DNA of 64,000 nt. It comes from Oscillospiraceae bacterium. GTDB lineage: Bacteria > Bacillota > Clostridia > Oscillospirales > Oscillospiraceae. The DNA is taken from positions 1-64,000 of the forward strand of contig SVKQ01000012.1 in the NCBI GenBank assembly GCA_015068325.1, read 5' to 3'. The stretch's first letter is position 1, and each line of letters opens with the position of its first letter. Under the pieces are notes generated by a model. It had not been told where the DNA came from. It did not search any database and saw only the letters and a list, made by a program, of their open reading frames with translations. Of the stretch, positions 18,724-27,130 are shown piece after piece. A program made the translations under genes and the position numbers.

Positions 18724-18948
18724 TCAGTTCTGTTTTGTTTGGGCCTGCCGGATCAGATAATCAAGGCGGTCAACCTTCCGTTGGCTCTCATGCATTTCAT
18801 CGACCAGCTCACATCGCTGCCGCTTGAGAAATCTGACCAGGTCATCGTCTTGGTCTGTGCAGTAGAGCTCCATAGCCTGCTTTACAAGCTCTTGGCGCAT
18901 ACCTACATCTGTAAGACCGATTTTAAGTATATCTGCGTAGTCAGTCAT
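18724..18948 (-). CDS. Small conserved-looking protein
   Basis: MTDYADILKIGLTDVGMRQELVKQAMELYCTDQDDDLVRFLKRQRCELVDEMHESQRKVDRLDYLIRQAQTKQN; 15 nt upstream of the hydrolase gene. Confidence 0.7.
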   Translation of the reverse strand: MTDYADILKIGLTDVGMRQELVKQAMELYCTDQDDDLVRFLKRQRCELVDEMHESQRKVDRLDYLIRQAQTKQN

Positions 18949-18995
18949 TTGTATTCCGCGCTCCTTGATCCTTGGTTCGTTTTCATTGTATTGCA

Positions 18996-19024
18996 TTGAC
19001 TTCTTACCCGCTAATGGTTATAAT
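18996..19024 (+). promoter_or_regulatory. Promoter of lysR-family gene
   Basis: TTGACT-N17-TATAAT. Confidence 0.65.
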
Positions 19025-19054
19025 GAATATCATGATATTCAAAATAAGAATATC
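19025..19054. promoter_or_regulatory. Candidate LysR operator: 16-bp palindrome plus third half-site
   Basis: GAATATCATGATATTC (perfect palindrome) - aaaataa - GAATATC, abutting the -10 box. Confidence 0.5.
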
Positions 19055-19070
19055 AAGAGGGAGGAGCACT

Positions 19071-19949
19071 GTGGAGATACGAACACTTCGTTACTTTCTT
19101 GCCGTGGCGCGGGAGGAGAATATGACGCGAGCTGCCGAGCAGCTTCACGTGACGCAGCCGACGCTGTCCAAGGCGATGAAGTCGCTTGAAGACGAGCTCG
19201 ATAAAAAGCTGTTCATCCGGCACAGCTTCAGCATCCGGCTGACGGATGAAGGCGTCTTGCTCCGTGACAGAGCGGAAGACCTTGTCAGCATGGCCGATAA
19301 AATCGAGAAGGAATTTATCTCTCTTGATGATATCTCCAGCGGAGAACTGTTCCTCGGCCTGGCTGAATCATATCAGATCAAGTATATTGCAGATACGATC
19401 AAAGGCTTGAAGGAACGCTACCCGAAGCTACAATATCACATCACCAGCGGCGACACGGAGCAGGTTGCAGAAAAGCTGCAGAAAGGACTGTTGGATTTCG
19501 TTGTCCTCGCAGAAAAACCGGATGAGAGGAAGTACGAATGTATAGCGTTCCCCGAAGCGGATCGCTGGGGATTGGTGTTTTCGGCCAACGATCCGCTTGC
19601 AGAAAAGAAGAGCTTCCACCCTTTCGATCTCCGCGATCTTCCGCTGTTCTGCTCCGAGCAGTCGTGGTATCAGGAAATCAAGGATTGGGCGGGAGACGAT
19701 TTTAACGCTTTTCACTTGGAAGGGTCGTTTCGGTTGTCATACAATGGATCTATATTCGCAAAAGCAGGGCTTGGGTACCTGCTGACCTTTGATAAACTGA
19801 TTGACATCTCACCTAAAAGCGGACTGGTGTTCCGCCCGCTTGCGCCTTGTCTGGAAACAAGGCTGTATCTCGTCTGGAAGAAGTATCAGCTATTCACACC
19901 GGTTGCCGAAAAGTTTTTAGACCAGATTCGTAACACATTCCATTCCTGA
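19071..19949 (+). CDS. LysR family transcriptional regulator
   Basis: VEIRTLRYFLAVAREENMTRAAEQLHVTQPTLSKAMKSLEDELDKKLFIR; GTG start preceded by GAGGGAGGAG. Confidence 0.9.
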   Translation: MEIRTLRYFLAVAREENMTRAAEQLHVTQPTLSKAMKSLEDELDKKLFIRHSFSIRLTDEGVLLRDRAEDLVSMADKIEKEFISLDDISSGELFLGLAESYQIKYIADTIKGLKERYPKLQYHITSGDTEQVAEKLQKGLLDFVVLAEKPDERKYECIAFPEADRWGLVFSANDPLAEKKSFHPFDLRDLPLFCSEQSWYQEIKDWAGDDFNAFHLEGSFRLSYNGSIFAKAGLGYLLTFDKLIDISPKSGLVFRPLAPCLETRLYLVWKKYQLFTPVAEKFLDQIRNTFHS

Positions 19950-20195
19950 CAGGTATATGCTTTTCTACGATGAACTGTGCCTGTACGCAAAGAAAGGGGC
20001 ACAGGACACCGCTCAAGAAAGCGCTGTGTTTTCTTAATAAATAAGCCCTTTTCGGCTGAAATCAAATTAGACATAGGGATTCGGATCGTAGAGTTTTTGA
20101 TATGCATTAGCGCTCTGAACATTGTTGATTTTCGCGTCCAACTTGGAGTCCGAAATCAAGATCCCGCAAACCCACATAGAATCAAGAAAAATGAA

Positions 20196-20248
20196 GAAAC
20201 ATCCTTTGTTGTCCAAACCCGGAGGGTTCAGATTGCAAAGGATGTTTC
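20196..20248 (-). terminator. Terminator downstream of tRNA-Ser
   Basis: GAAACATCCTTTG ... CAAAGGATGTTTC perfect 13-bp inverted repeat, T-rich on minus strand after the stem. Confidence 0.55.
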
Positions 20249-20251
20249 AAA

Positions 20252-20343
20252 TGGCGCAGTGGGAGGGATTCGAACCCTCGGGCCGATTTTGTCAGCCACA
20301 CGATTTCCAGTCGTGCTCGTTATGACCTCTTCGATACCACTGC
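20252..20343 (-). tRNA. tRNA-Ser (anticodon GGA), CCA encoded
   Basis: Reverse complement GCAGTGGTATCGAAGAGGTCATAACGAGCACGACTGGAAATCGTG...GGTTCGAATCCCTCCCACTGCGCCA; 7-bp acceptor stem GCAGTGG/CCACTGC and long variable arm. Confidence 0.9.
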
Positions 20344-20387
20344 AGATATGGACTTTTGGCTGCGCAATTGGCGACGCAGCATCGCTT

Positions 20388-20415
20388 ATTATATCAAATA
20401 TCCGCCGGTTGTCAA
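20388..20415 (-). promoter_or_regulatory. Promoter of tRNA-Ser
   Basis: Minus strand TTGACA-N16-TATAAT. Confidence 0.6.
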
Positions 20416-20457
20416 GGACAAAACGAAAAAGACTTGGCAAATGTCGGGAAAATCCCG

Positions 20458-20491
20458 GAGGGACCGGCTCGCGTGGCGAAGTCGGTCCCTC
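20458..20491 (-). terminator. Terminator downstream of small ORF
   Basis: GAGGGACCG ... CGGTCCCTC, GATTTTCC downstream on minus strand. Confidence 0.5.
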
Positions 20492-20507
20492 TGAGAGATC
20501 ACGGCGG

Positions 20508-20693
20508 TTATTTCATCATATGGTTGACGTTGTCGATGGCCGAATCCACTGCGTTACCCATCCGCTGCATGGCCTTGCCGACAGTGGTCTTTCGGGCCTT
20601 CGGCCAGGGCGACGCCACCATATCCACCACCACGCCGGCGACCATGCCGACGCAGACGCCGCGGGCAAAGGCGGCAATATCCATTTCGATCAC
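20508..20693 (-). CDS. Small hypothetical protein
   Basis: MIEMDIAAFARGVCVGMVAGVVVDMVASPWPKARKTTVGKAMQRMGNAVDSAIDNVNHMMK, Gly-rich hydrophobic N-terminus; followed by a stem-loop. Confidence 0.55.
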   Translation of the reverse strand: MIEMDIAAFARGVCVGMVAGVVVDMVASPWPKARKTTVGKAMQRMGNAVDSAIDNVNHMMK

Positions 20694-20814
20694 TCCTTTT
20701 CGGTCACGCCGTTAGTATGGCTGCGGCAAGCAAAAAAACACCCGCTATTTATTGCCAAAAGCGCCGAAATGCGTATAATAGAAAGTGAAAAGCCATATGA
20801 ACGGAGGGCGTGTC

Positions 20815-21579
20815 ATGTCGATATCTTTACTGCAGGAACAGATCCGCCGCCGGAGGACACCTCTGGCGCTGGCGCTGGGGCCCGATGTGGCGCGGGTCGC
20901 GCCGTCTGTACGGCAAAAATTTACGGAGATGTACGGCGAGGGAAACATGGCCCAGGCAGAAGCACTGCGCTATCACGGCTGCCAAATGCTGGACGCAGCG
21001 GCAGAGCATCTGTCTGCTGTGGTGCTGGACGCCGGGGCCTATCTGCGCTGCGGCGCCACGGGTTTTGATGTGTTGGCCAATCTGGTGAGCGCGGCGGAGG
21101 CCCATGGTCTGTACACGGTGGTGGATTGCCGGGGCCCGCTGGCGGAGCCGTGGCTGGCGGCACTGCCCCGGGCGGACGCGGTGACGGTGCTGCCCTATCT
21201 GGGCGGAGACGCCTGCGCCGCCGGGGATCGGGCGGTATTCGCCGTAGTCACCACGGACAACCCCTCGGCCGGTGACATGCAGCGGCTCATCGCCGGTGAC
21301 AGAAAGCTGTTTCTGGCGGCGGCGGAGCAGATGGCCCGCCGCGGCGCCGGGCTGCTGCTGGAGAGCGGCTATGCCCTGGATATCCGGGATGTGCGCCGCA
21401 AGCTGGATAAAACCTTTCTGCTGCTGCGCCGCTGCAGCGCTCAGACGGCCAGCTGTGCCTTTGACGACTACGGCCATGGGGCGCTGGTGACGGACGAGAC
21501 GATCCAGTATGCGGATGACGTGCCGGCTGTGCTGACGGAGGCTGTGGCGGAGATGAAGAAATGGGTCACCGTGGTGTGA
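20815..21579 (+). CDS. PyrF (orotidine-5'-phosphate decarboxylase)-like protein, probably non-catalytic
   Basis: MSISLLQEQIRRRRTPLALALGPDV..., GLYTVVDCRGPLAEPW, ADAVTVLPYLGGDA, AVFAVVTTDNPSAGDMQ parallel long-form PyrF, but the active-site DxKxxD region is altered. Confidence 0.65.
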   Translation: MSISLLQEQIRRRRTPLALALGPDVARVAPSVRQKFTEMYGEGNMAQAEALRYHGCQMLDAAAEHLSAVVLDAGAYLRCGATGFDVLANLVSAAEAHGLYTVVDCRGPLAEPWLAALPRADAVTVLPYLGGDACAAGDRAVFAVVTTDNPSAGDMQRLIAGDRKLFLAAAEQMARRGAGLLLESGYALDIRDVRRKLDKTFLLLRRCSAQTASCAFDDYGHGALVTDETIQYADDVPAVLTEAVAEMKKWVTVV

Positions 21580-21622
21580 CGGCGCCGCCATCTGTGATGG
21601 ACCGGGGGAAGAGAGCAGAGCT

Positions 21623-23656
21623 ATGATCGGAACGGAATTTCTGCCGGTGAGCCGGCAGGATATGCTGGACAGGGGCTGGTATTGGTATGACTTTCTGGTG
21701 GTGACGGCGGACGCCTATGTGGACCACCCCAGCTTCGGCTCTACGCTGATCGCCCGTACGCTGGAGGCGGACGGCTATCGGGTGGCCATCCTGGCCCAGC
21801 CGGCGTGGCGGGATGCGGAGTCCTTCCGCGCCATGGGCCGCCCCCGCTGCGGTGTCCTGATCGGCGGGGGCAATCTGGACTCCATGGTGGCCCACTACAC
21901 GGTGGCCAAGCGCCGTAGGGCGCAGGACCTTTACAGCCCCGGCGGCAAAACAGGTCTGCGGCCCGACCGGGCCACCATCGTCTATGCCAACCGGGCCAGA
22001 GAGGCGTTTCCGGACTGTCCCATCGTCATCGGAGGCCTGGAGGCCTCGCTGCGCCGCTTTGCCCACTATGATTACTGGGACGATGCGGTGCGCCGCAGCA
22101 TCTTGTTCGACGCACCCGCCGATCTGCTGGTCTACGGTATGGGGGAGAGCGCCACCCGTGAGATCGCCCGCCGCCTGCGCCGCCGGGTGCCGGTGTCGAA
22201 TATCCGCGACGTACCCGGCACGGCCTATATCGCCGCGCCGGATGACCCTTGCGCTTTTCGCAGCGTGGACTGCCCCGGCTGGGAGGAGGTTTGCGCTGAC
22301 AAAAGAGCCTATGCCCGGGCTACGAAGATCGAATACGACGAGCACGATCCCGTCCGGGGCCGCACCGTTCGCCAACCCTGTGAGGGACGGGTGCTGGTGG
22401 TGAACCCACCGGCCCGGCCGCTGGATCGGAACGCACTGGATGCTCTGTACGACCTGCCCTACACTCGGCAGGTGCATCCGCTTTACACTGAGGGTGTGCC
22501 GGCCATTGAGGAGGTGCGCTTCTCCATCACCCACAACCGCGGCTGCTTCGGCGGATGCAACTTCTGTGCCCTGGCCTTCCACCAGGGGCGGATGGTCACA
22601 TCCCGCTCCATTGACTCTTGCGTGCGGGAGGCGGAACTGCTGACGCAGGACCCGGAATTCAAGGGCTACATCCACGACGTGGGAGGGCCCAGCGCCAACT
22701 TCCGCCATCCCTCCTGCAAAAAGCAGAAGCGCTGCGGCATGTGCGCCGACCGCTCCTGCCTGGCACCGGAACCCTGCCCCAATCTGGACGCGGACCACAG
22801 CGAATACACCGAGCTGCTTCGGCGGCTGCGGGCCGTGACAGGTGTGAAGAAGGTGTTCGTCCGCAGCGGCATCCGCTACGACTATATGCTGCAGGAGCAT
22901 GACAACACGTTTTTCCGGGAACTGGTGCGTTATCACATCTCCGGCCAGCTGAAGGTGGCGCCGGAGCACTGCGTGGCCGGTGTGCTGGACTGCATGGGAA
23001 AGCCCCATTTCGACGTGTTCGAGCGGTTCTGGCAGCAATACCAGCGGATCAACCAGCGGGAGGAGAAGGAACAGTATCTGGTGCCCTATCTCATGTCCTC
23101 CCATCCCGGCTGCACGCTCTCCGACGCGGTGGCGCTGGCGGAATTCCTCCACAGCACCGGTCACCAGCCCCAGCAGGTGCAGGATTTCTATCCCACGCCG
23201 GGCACCGTGTCCACCTGTATGTACTATACCGGCCTGGATCCCCGCACCATGGAGCCGGTGTATGTGGCCCGGGATCCCCACGACAAGGCGCTGCAGAGGG
23301 CGCTGCTCCAGTGGCGCCGTCCGGAGAAGCGGCCTCTGGTGATCGAGGCGCTGGAGAAGGCGGGCCGCACCGATCTGATCGGCTACACGAAGGAGTGTCT
23401 GATCCGGCCGCAGAAGGGCGAGAAGTATTTTGACCGGCGACCGGAGGCACCGAAAAGGACCGGGAAATCCTCCGGAAACGGTGAAAAGCGGCAAAAGCGG
23501 GACGGCCGCGGTCCCAAACCGGAGGGTACCATCCATCGGGGCCGGTCGGGACAGAAGGGAAAGATGTCCGCTAAAAAGAAAGCGGACTTTGCCCGAAAGC
23601 GGCCAAGTGACAGGAGGCGGCCGTGGGACGAAAAGGACAATGGATCTTCCTGCTGA
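21623..23656 (+). CDS. YgiQ family radical SAM protein
   Basis: FLPVSRQDMLDRGWYWYDFLVVTADAYVDHPSFG; SITHNRGCFGGCNFCAL radical-SAM CxxxCxxC. Confidence 0.9.
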   Translation: MIGTEFLPVSRQDMLDRGWYWYDFLVVTADAYVDHPSFGSTLIARTLEADGYRVAILAQPAWRDAESFRAMGRPRCGVLIGGGNLDSMVAHYTVAKRRRAQDLYSPGGKTGLRPDRATIVYANRAREAFPDCPIVIGGLEASLRRFAHYDYWDDAVRRSILFDAPADLLVYGMGESATREIARRLRRRVPVSNIRDVPGTAYIAAPDDPCAFRSVDCPGWEEVCADKRAYARATKIEYDEHDPVRGRTVRQPCEGRVLVVNPPARPLDRNALDALYDLPYTRQVHPLYTEGVPAIEEVRFSITHNRGCFGGCNFCALAFHQGRMVTSRSIDSCVREAELLTQDPEFKGYIHDVGGPSANFRHPSCKKQKRCGMCADRSCLAPEPCPNLDADHSEYTELLRRLRAVTGVKKVFVRSGIRYDYMLQEHDNTFFRELVRYHISGQLKVAPEHCVAGVLDCMGKPHFDVFERFWQQYQRINQREEKEQYLVPYLMSSHPGCTLSDAVALAEFLHSTGHQPQQVQDFYPTPGTVSTCMYYTGLDPRTMEPVYVARDPHDKALQRALLQWRRPEKRPLVIEALEKAGRTDLIGYTKECLIRPQKGEKYFDRRPEAPKRTGKSSGNGEKRQKRDGRGPKPEGTIHRGRSGQKGKMSAKKKADFARKRPSDRRRPWDEKDNGSSC

Positions 23657-24300
23657 CCCTGCCGCAGACAGCACTGGCGCTGTTGTGGTGGGTAGAGCAG
23701 GTGCTGCGTCCCGGTTACTGGGGCAAAAGCATCATCAAGGTAATTTGCTTTACAGGGATCATCCTGCTCTGGTGCATCCTGCAGGGCGCAAACCCCCGGG
23801 AGACGGTATTCCTGCACCCCCTGCGCCGGGGCCGAAGTCTGCCCTTTTGGTGCGCGGCCATGGTGCTGGGCGTGGCTGGGTTGTTCCTGCTGCTGCGCCC
23901 GTTACTGGACACGGACGCTATTCTGACCTCCCTCACTGCCCGGGAGCATCTGACGAGGGAGAACTGCCTGTTCGTGTTCACGTATGTATCTGTTGTGAAC
24001 TCTTTTCTGGAGGAGGTATTCTTTCGGGGCTTTCTCACTCACCGGGCTGCTGGATTGATGGGCCAGACCGGCGCCGCCGTATACAGCGCGGTGCTGTTCG
24101 CGCTGTATCACATCGCCATCGTCTCCGGTTGGTTCTCCCCGCTGCTGCTGGCTCTGGCCGTGGCCGGACTGGGAGCGGTTGGTTTGGCACTTCAATGGAT
24201 CTGCGAGCGATGGCAGAGCGCGGCGGCCTCCTGGATGGTCCACGCCGCAGCAAATGTGGTCATCAATGCCATCGGCGCCATCCTGATTTTTACCTCATGA
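23623..24300 (+). CDS. CPBP family intramembrane metalloprotease (CAAX protease-like)
   Basis: SFLEEVFFRGFLTH (EExxxR), multiple TM segments, ALYHIAIVSG. Confidence 0.8.
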   Translation: MGRKGQWIFLLTLPQTALALLWWVEQVLRPGYWGKSIIKVICFTGIILLWCILQGANPRETVFLHPLRRGRSLPFWCAAMVLGVAGLFLLLRPLLDTDAILTSLTAREHLTRENCLFVFTYVSVVNSFLEEVFFRGFLTHRAAGLMGQTGAAVYSAVLFALYHIAIVSGWFSPLLLALAVAGLGAVGLALQWICERWQSAAASWMVHAAANVVINAIGAILIFTS

Positions 24301-24305
24301 CATGA

Positions 24306-24345
24306 CAAAAAGCGCTGTCCGGCGAGTACTCCGGACAGCGCTTTT
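24306..24345 (+). terminator. Rho-independent terminator
   Basis: AAAAAGCGCTGTCCGG-cgagta-CTCCGGACAGCGCTTTT. Confidence 0.75.
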
Positions 24346-24368
24346 CTACCACAATGGAGGAGTGGCCC

Positions 24369-25016
24369 TCACCCCAGCCACCGGCCCACGGCCACCAGTA
24401 TCAGGCCCAGGACAAAGAAACCCAGCAGCAGTTCGACGACGCCCAGCCAGAATTTTTTCGCGCCCAGGCCGGGACGGTCCAGGAACGGGTAGGGATACAG
24501 CAGCTTCGTATGGCCGATGGGCTTTCCCGTTCGGGCCCGCAGCATGGCAAAAACAAAATAGGCCAGCGGGATCACCAGCCACTTCACCGCGCTCCACACG
24601 TTCAGCCCGAATTTGTCCGCCCACAGCAGCCACTGCAGCAGCACCAGCAGCGGCGTCACATAGTGGACCAGTGCGTTGCCGACCCGCTCACCGCCGCTGT
24701 CGGCAAAGGGGGTGCCGTTGCGGCGGGTATAGGGCACCAGCACAAAGTGATAGATGAGGTGCGTCACCCAGATACAGGCCGTCACCGCCAGGACCGTGTC
24801 CGGCGCGGCCAGCAGGGCGTAGACGGCTCCGGCGCCCAGCAGGCGGGCTGTGAACAGCGACAGCTCATAGAGCAGTACCAACAGGTTGCTCAGGTTGGTA
24901 TAGAAGCAAAACATGCCCGCCCGGACCGCCCCGGTCCGCAGCACCGTGGAGTGGATCAGCAGCCCGGCACCGCTCACCAGAGCGACGACCAGTGCGGAGA
25001 GGGGAAAGGGGCTCAT
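24369..25016 (-). CDS. Pr6Pr-like integral membrane protein
   Basis: About six TM helices; FYTNLSNLLVLLYE, HLIYHFVLVPYTRR, HYVTPLLVLLQWLLW pattern. Confidence 0.65.
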   Translation of the reverse strand: MSPFPLSALVVALVSGAGLLIHSTVLRTGAVRAGMFCFYTNLSNLLVLLYELSLFTARLLGAGAVYALLAAPDTVLAVTACIWVTHLIYHFVLVPYTRRNGTPFADSGGERVGNALVHYVTPLLVLLQWLLWADKFGLNVWSAVKWLVIPLAYFVFAMLRARTGKPIGHTKLLYPYPFLDRPGLGAKKFWLGVVELLLGFFVLGLILVAVGRWLG

Positions 25017-25843
25017 GCTCTCATCTCCTTCAAAAGGGCGATTTCCCGGGCGTAGCCGGGCAGCTCGTTGGGCGTTTCCAGCACAAAAGGAAGGTCTGCC
25101 AGCGCCGGGTGGTTGACGATCCGGCGGAAGCCCTCCAGACCCAGATGCCCCTCGCCGATCCGGGCGTGGCGGTCCTTTCGGGCACCCACGGCGTTCATGC
25201 TGTCGTTAATGTGAACAGCCTTCAGGCAGTCCAGACCGATGACCCGGTCGAAGTCTGTCAGCACGGCGTCTGGATCGGCGGCGATGTCGTAGCCGGCATC
25301 GTTAACGTGGCAGGTGTCCAGACACACACCCATACGGCCGGGCAGGTCCACCCGGTCGAGAATCTCACGCAGCTCCTCAAAACGTCCACCGATCTCCGTG
25401 CCCTTGCCGGCCATGGTCTCCAGCAGCACGGTGGTGTGCTGCTCCGGCGACAGGATGGCGTTGAGCGTGTCGGCGATCAGGGCGATGCCCGCCTCCGTGC
25501 CCTGGCCGGTATGGCTGCCGGGGTGGAAATTGTAGAGACTGCCGGGGAAGTGTTCCAGCCGAACCAGATCGTCGGCCATGGTCATTTGGGCAAATTCCCG
25601 GGTGTGCGCGTCCTTTGAGCAGGGATTGATGGTGTAAGGGGCGTGGGCCACGATGGGGCCGAAGCCGCTGTGGCGCAGCAGCTCCACCAGCGCCGCCGCG
25701 TCAGCGGGGTCGATGGCCCTGGCCCGGCTGCCCCGGGGATTGCGGGTAAAAAACTGAAAGGTGCTGGCGCCGATGGACAGCGCCGTTTTCCCCATGGCGA
25801 GGAGCCCCGCCGAGGGGGAGAGATGACAGCCGATGTAGAACAT
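25013..25843 (-). CDS. nfo: Deoxyribonuclease IV (endonuclease IV)
   Basis: MFYIGCHLSPSAGLLAMGKTALSIGASTFQFFTRNPRG..., LLETMAGKGTEIG, VCLDTCHVNDAGYD, HINDSMNAVGARKDRHARIGEGHLG. Confidence 0.92.
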   Translation of the reverse strand: MFYIGCHLSPSAGLLAMGKTALSIGASTFQFFTRNPRGSRARAIDPADAAALVELLRHSGFGPIVAHAPYTINPCSKDAHTREFAQMTMADDLVRLEHFPGSLYNFHPGSHTGQGTEAGIALIADTLNAILSPEQHTTVLLETMAGKGTEIGGRFEELREILDRVDLPGRMGVCLDTCHVNDAGYDIAADPDAVLTDFDRVIGLDCLKAVHINDSMNAVGARKDRHARIGEGHLGLEGFRRIVNHPALADLPFVLETPNELPGYAREIALLKEMRA

Positions 25844-25884
25844 GGAAATACTCGCTTTCTGTGACCTGTCCTGCGCAACGCGGG

Positions 25885-26352
25885 TCAGAGCCGGTATGCG
25901 GAACAGTCGAACCGTTTGGCGTTGACGGTGATGACGCCGTAGGTGGCGGGTGCGTGGATACCGCCCACGGAGCCGGGATTCAGGACCCACAGCGTGCCGT
26001 CGAAGTCCACCAACGCCTGGTGGGTGTGGCCGAACAGCAGCACGTCGGCGCCACATTCCCGGGCGGCGTATACCGCCCGCTGCAGACCGTATTTGACGCC
26101 GCGGGTGTGGCCGTGCATCATCAGGATGCGTTTGCCGCCCAGCTCGATCAGTTTCTCCGCTGGCTCGGTGGGGTCGAAATCGCAGTTGCCGGGCACCATG
26201 GTCATGGGCACGGCGGGGAAATGCCGCTGCAGATGCTCCGCATCACGGATGCAGTCGCCCAGGTGCAGGATATGGTCCGGCTCCACGAATTCCACGCAGC
26301 GGGCCATGTCTGCCACGCGGCCGTGGGAATCGGATAAAACAAGGACTCTCAT
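25885..26352 (-). CDS. YfcE-type metallophosphoesterase
   Basis: MRVLVLSDSHGR...HLGDCIRDAEHL...VPGNCDF...MMHGHTRGVK...FGHTHQALV. Confidence 0.88.
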   Translation of the reverse strand: MRVLVLSDSHGRVADMARCVEFVEPDHILHLGDCIRDAEHLQRHFPAVPMTMVPGNCDFDPTEPAEKLIELGGKRILMMHGHTRGVKYGLQRAVYAARECGADVLLFGHTHQALVDFDGTLWVLNPGSVGGIHAPATYGVITVNAKRFDCSAYRL

Positions 26353-26446
26353 GATCGCCTCACAAAAACTTTTTGCCGATTATACCACAAATGGTTGAAA
26401 GTTCCAATCCTTTCCCGTAAAATAAAGAAAAGGGGGGGAGGCGGCA

Positions 26447-26683
26447 ATGGCCGGTATCATGGAGCTGGATCTGCACGGGAAGAATGTATACCAGGCCCGG
26501 GTGGCTATCGACACGGCGCTGCGCCGGGCCAAAAGCGGCACCTACCGTATCCGCCTCATCCACGGCTACCACAGCGGGACGGCCCTGCGGGACATGGTGC
26601 GCCGGGAATATGCCGGCCGCGTGCCGCGGCTGGAGACCGGCATCGACCCCGGTGTGACCGACCTGGTGCTGCGGGAATTCTGA
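26447..26683 (+). CDS. Smr domain protein
   Basis: MELDLHGKNVYQARVAIDTALRR...YRIRLIHGYHSGTALRDMVRREY: LDLHG and HGxxxGxLR-type motifs. Confidence 0.8.
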   Translation: MAGIMELDLHGKNVYQARVAIDTALRRAKSGTYRIRLIHGYHSGTALRDMVRREYAGRVPRLETGIDPGVTDLVLREF

Positions 26684-26700
26684 AAGGAGAAGAACGCTCT

Positions 26701-27048
26701 ATGCTGTTTGTCTGTTATCCGCGCTGCTCCACCTGTCAGAAGGCGCAGGCATGGCTGGATGCACGGGGTGCATCCTATACGGTGCGCCACATCAAGGAGG
26801 ACAACCCCACAGCGGAGGAGCTGCTGCGGTGGCGGGAGCTGTCCGACCTGCCTATGACGCGGTTTTTCAACACCAGCGGTATGCTGTACCGCCAATTGGG
26901 GCTAAAGGACAGGCTGCCCGCCATGACGGAGGCTGAGATGGCGGGGCTGCTGGCCACCGACGGCATGCTGGTGAAGCGGCCGCTGCTGATCGGTGACGGC
27001 TTTGTGCTGGCAGGTTTCCGCGAAAAAGAGTGGGCGGAAAAGCTCTGA
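26701..27048 (+). CDS. ArsC/Spx family (arsenate reductase-like) protein
   Basis: MLFVCYPRCSTCQKAQAWLDARG...MTRFFNTSGMLYRQLGLKD...VKRPLLIGDGFVLAGF. Confidence 0.85.
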   Translation: MLFVCYPRCSTCQKAQAWLDARGASYTVRHIKEDNPTAEELLRWRELSDLPMTRFFNTSGMLYRQLGLKDRLPAMTEAEMAGLLATDGMLVKRPLLIGDGFVLAGFREKEWAEKL

Positions 27049-27130
27049 CCGCCGGAAAAAAGGAAACATCAGGCGGGTAATAAGGGGCCCGCGTGTGTTT
27101 TGAGGCAAGAAAGGATAAAGGAGAAGAAGC

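Noticed and set aside
20228-20440. Small ORFs overlapping the tRNA-Ser (WEGFEPSGRF, RVRIPPTAPFE)
   Set aside because: Artefacts of reading tRNA sequence.
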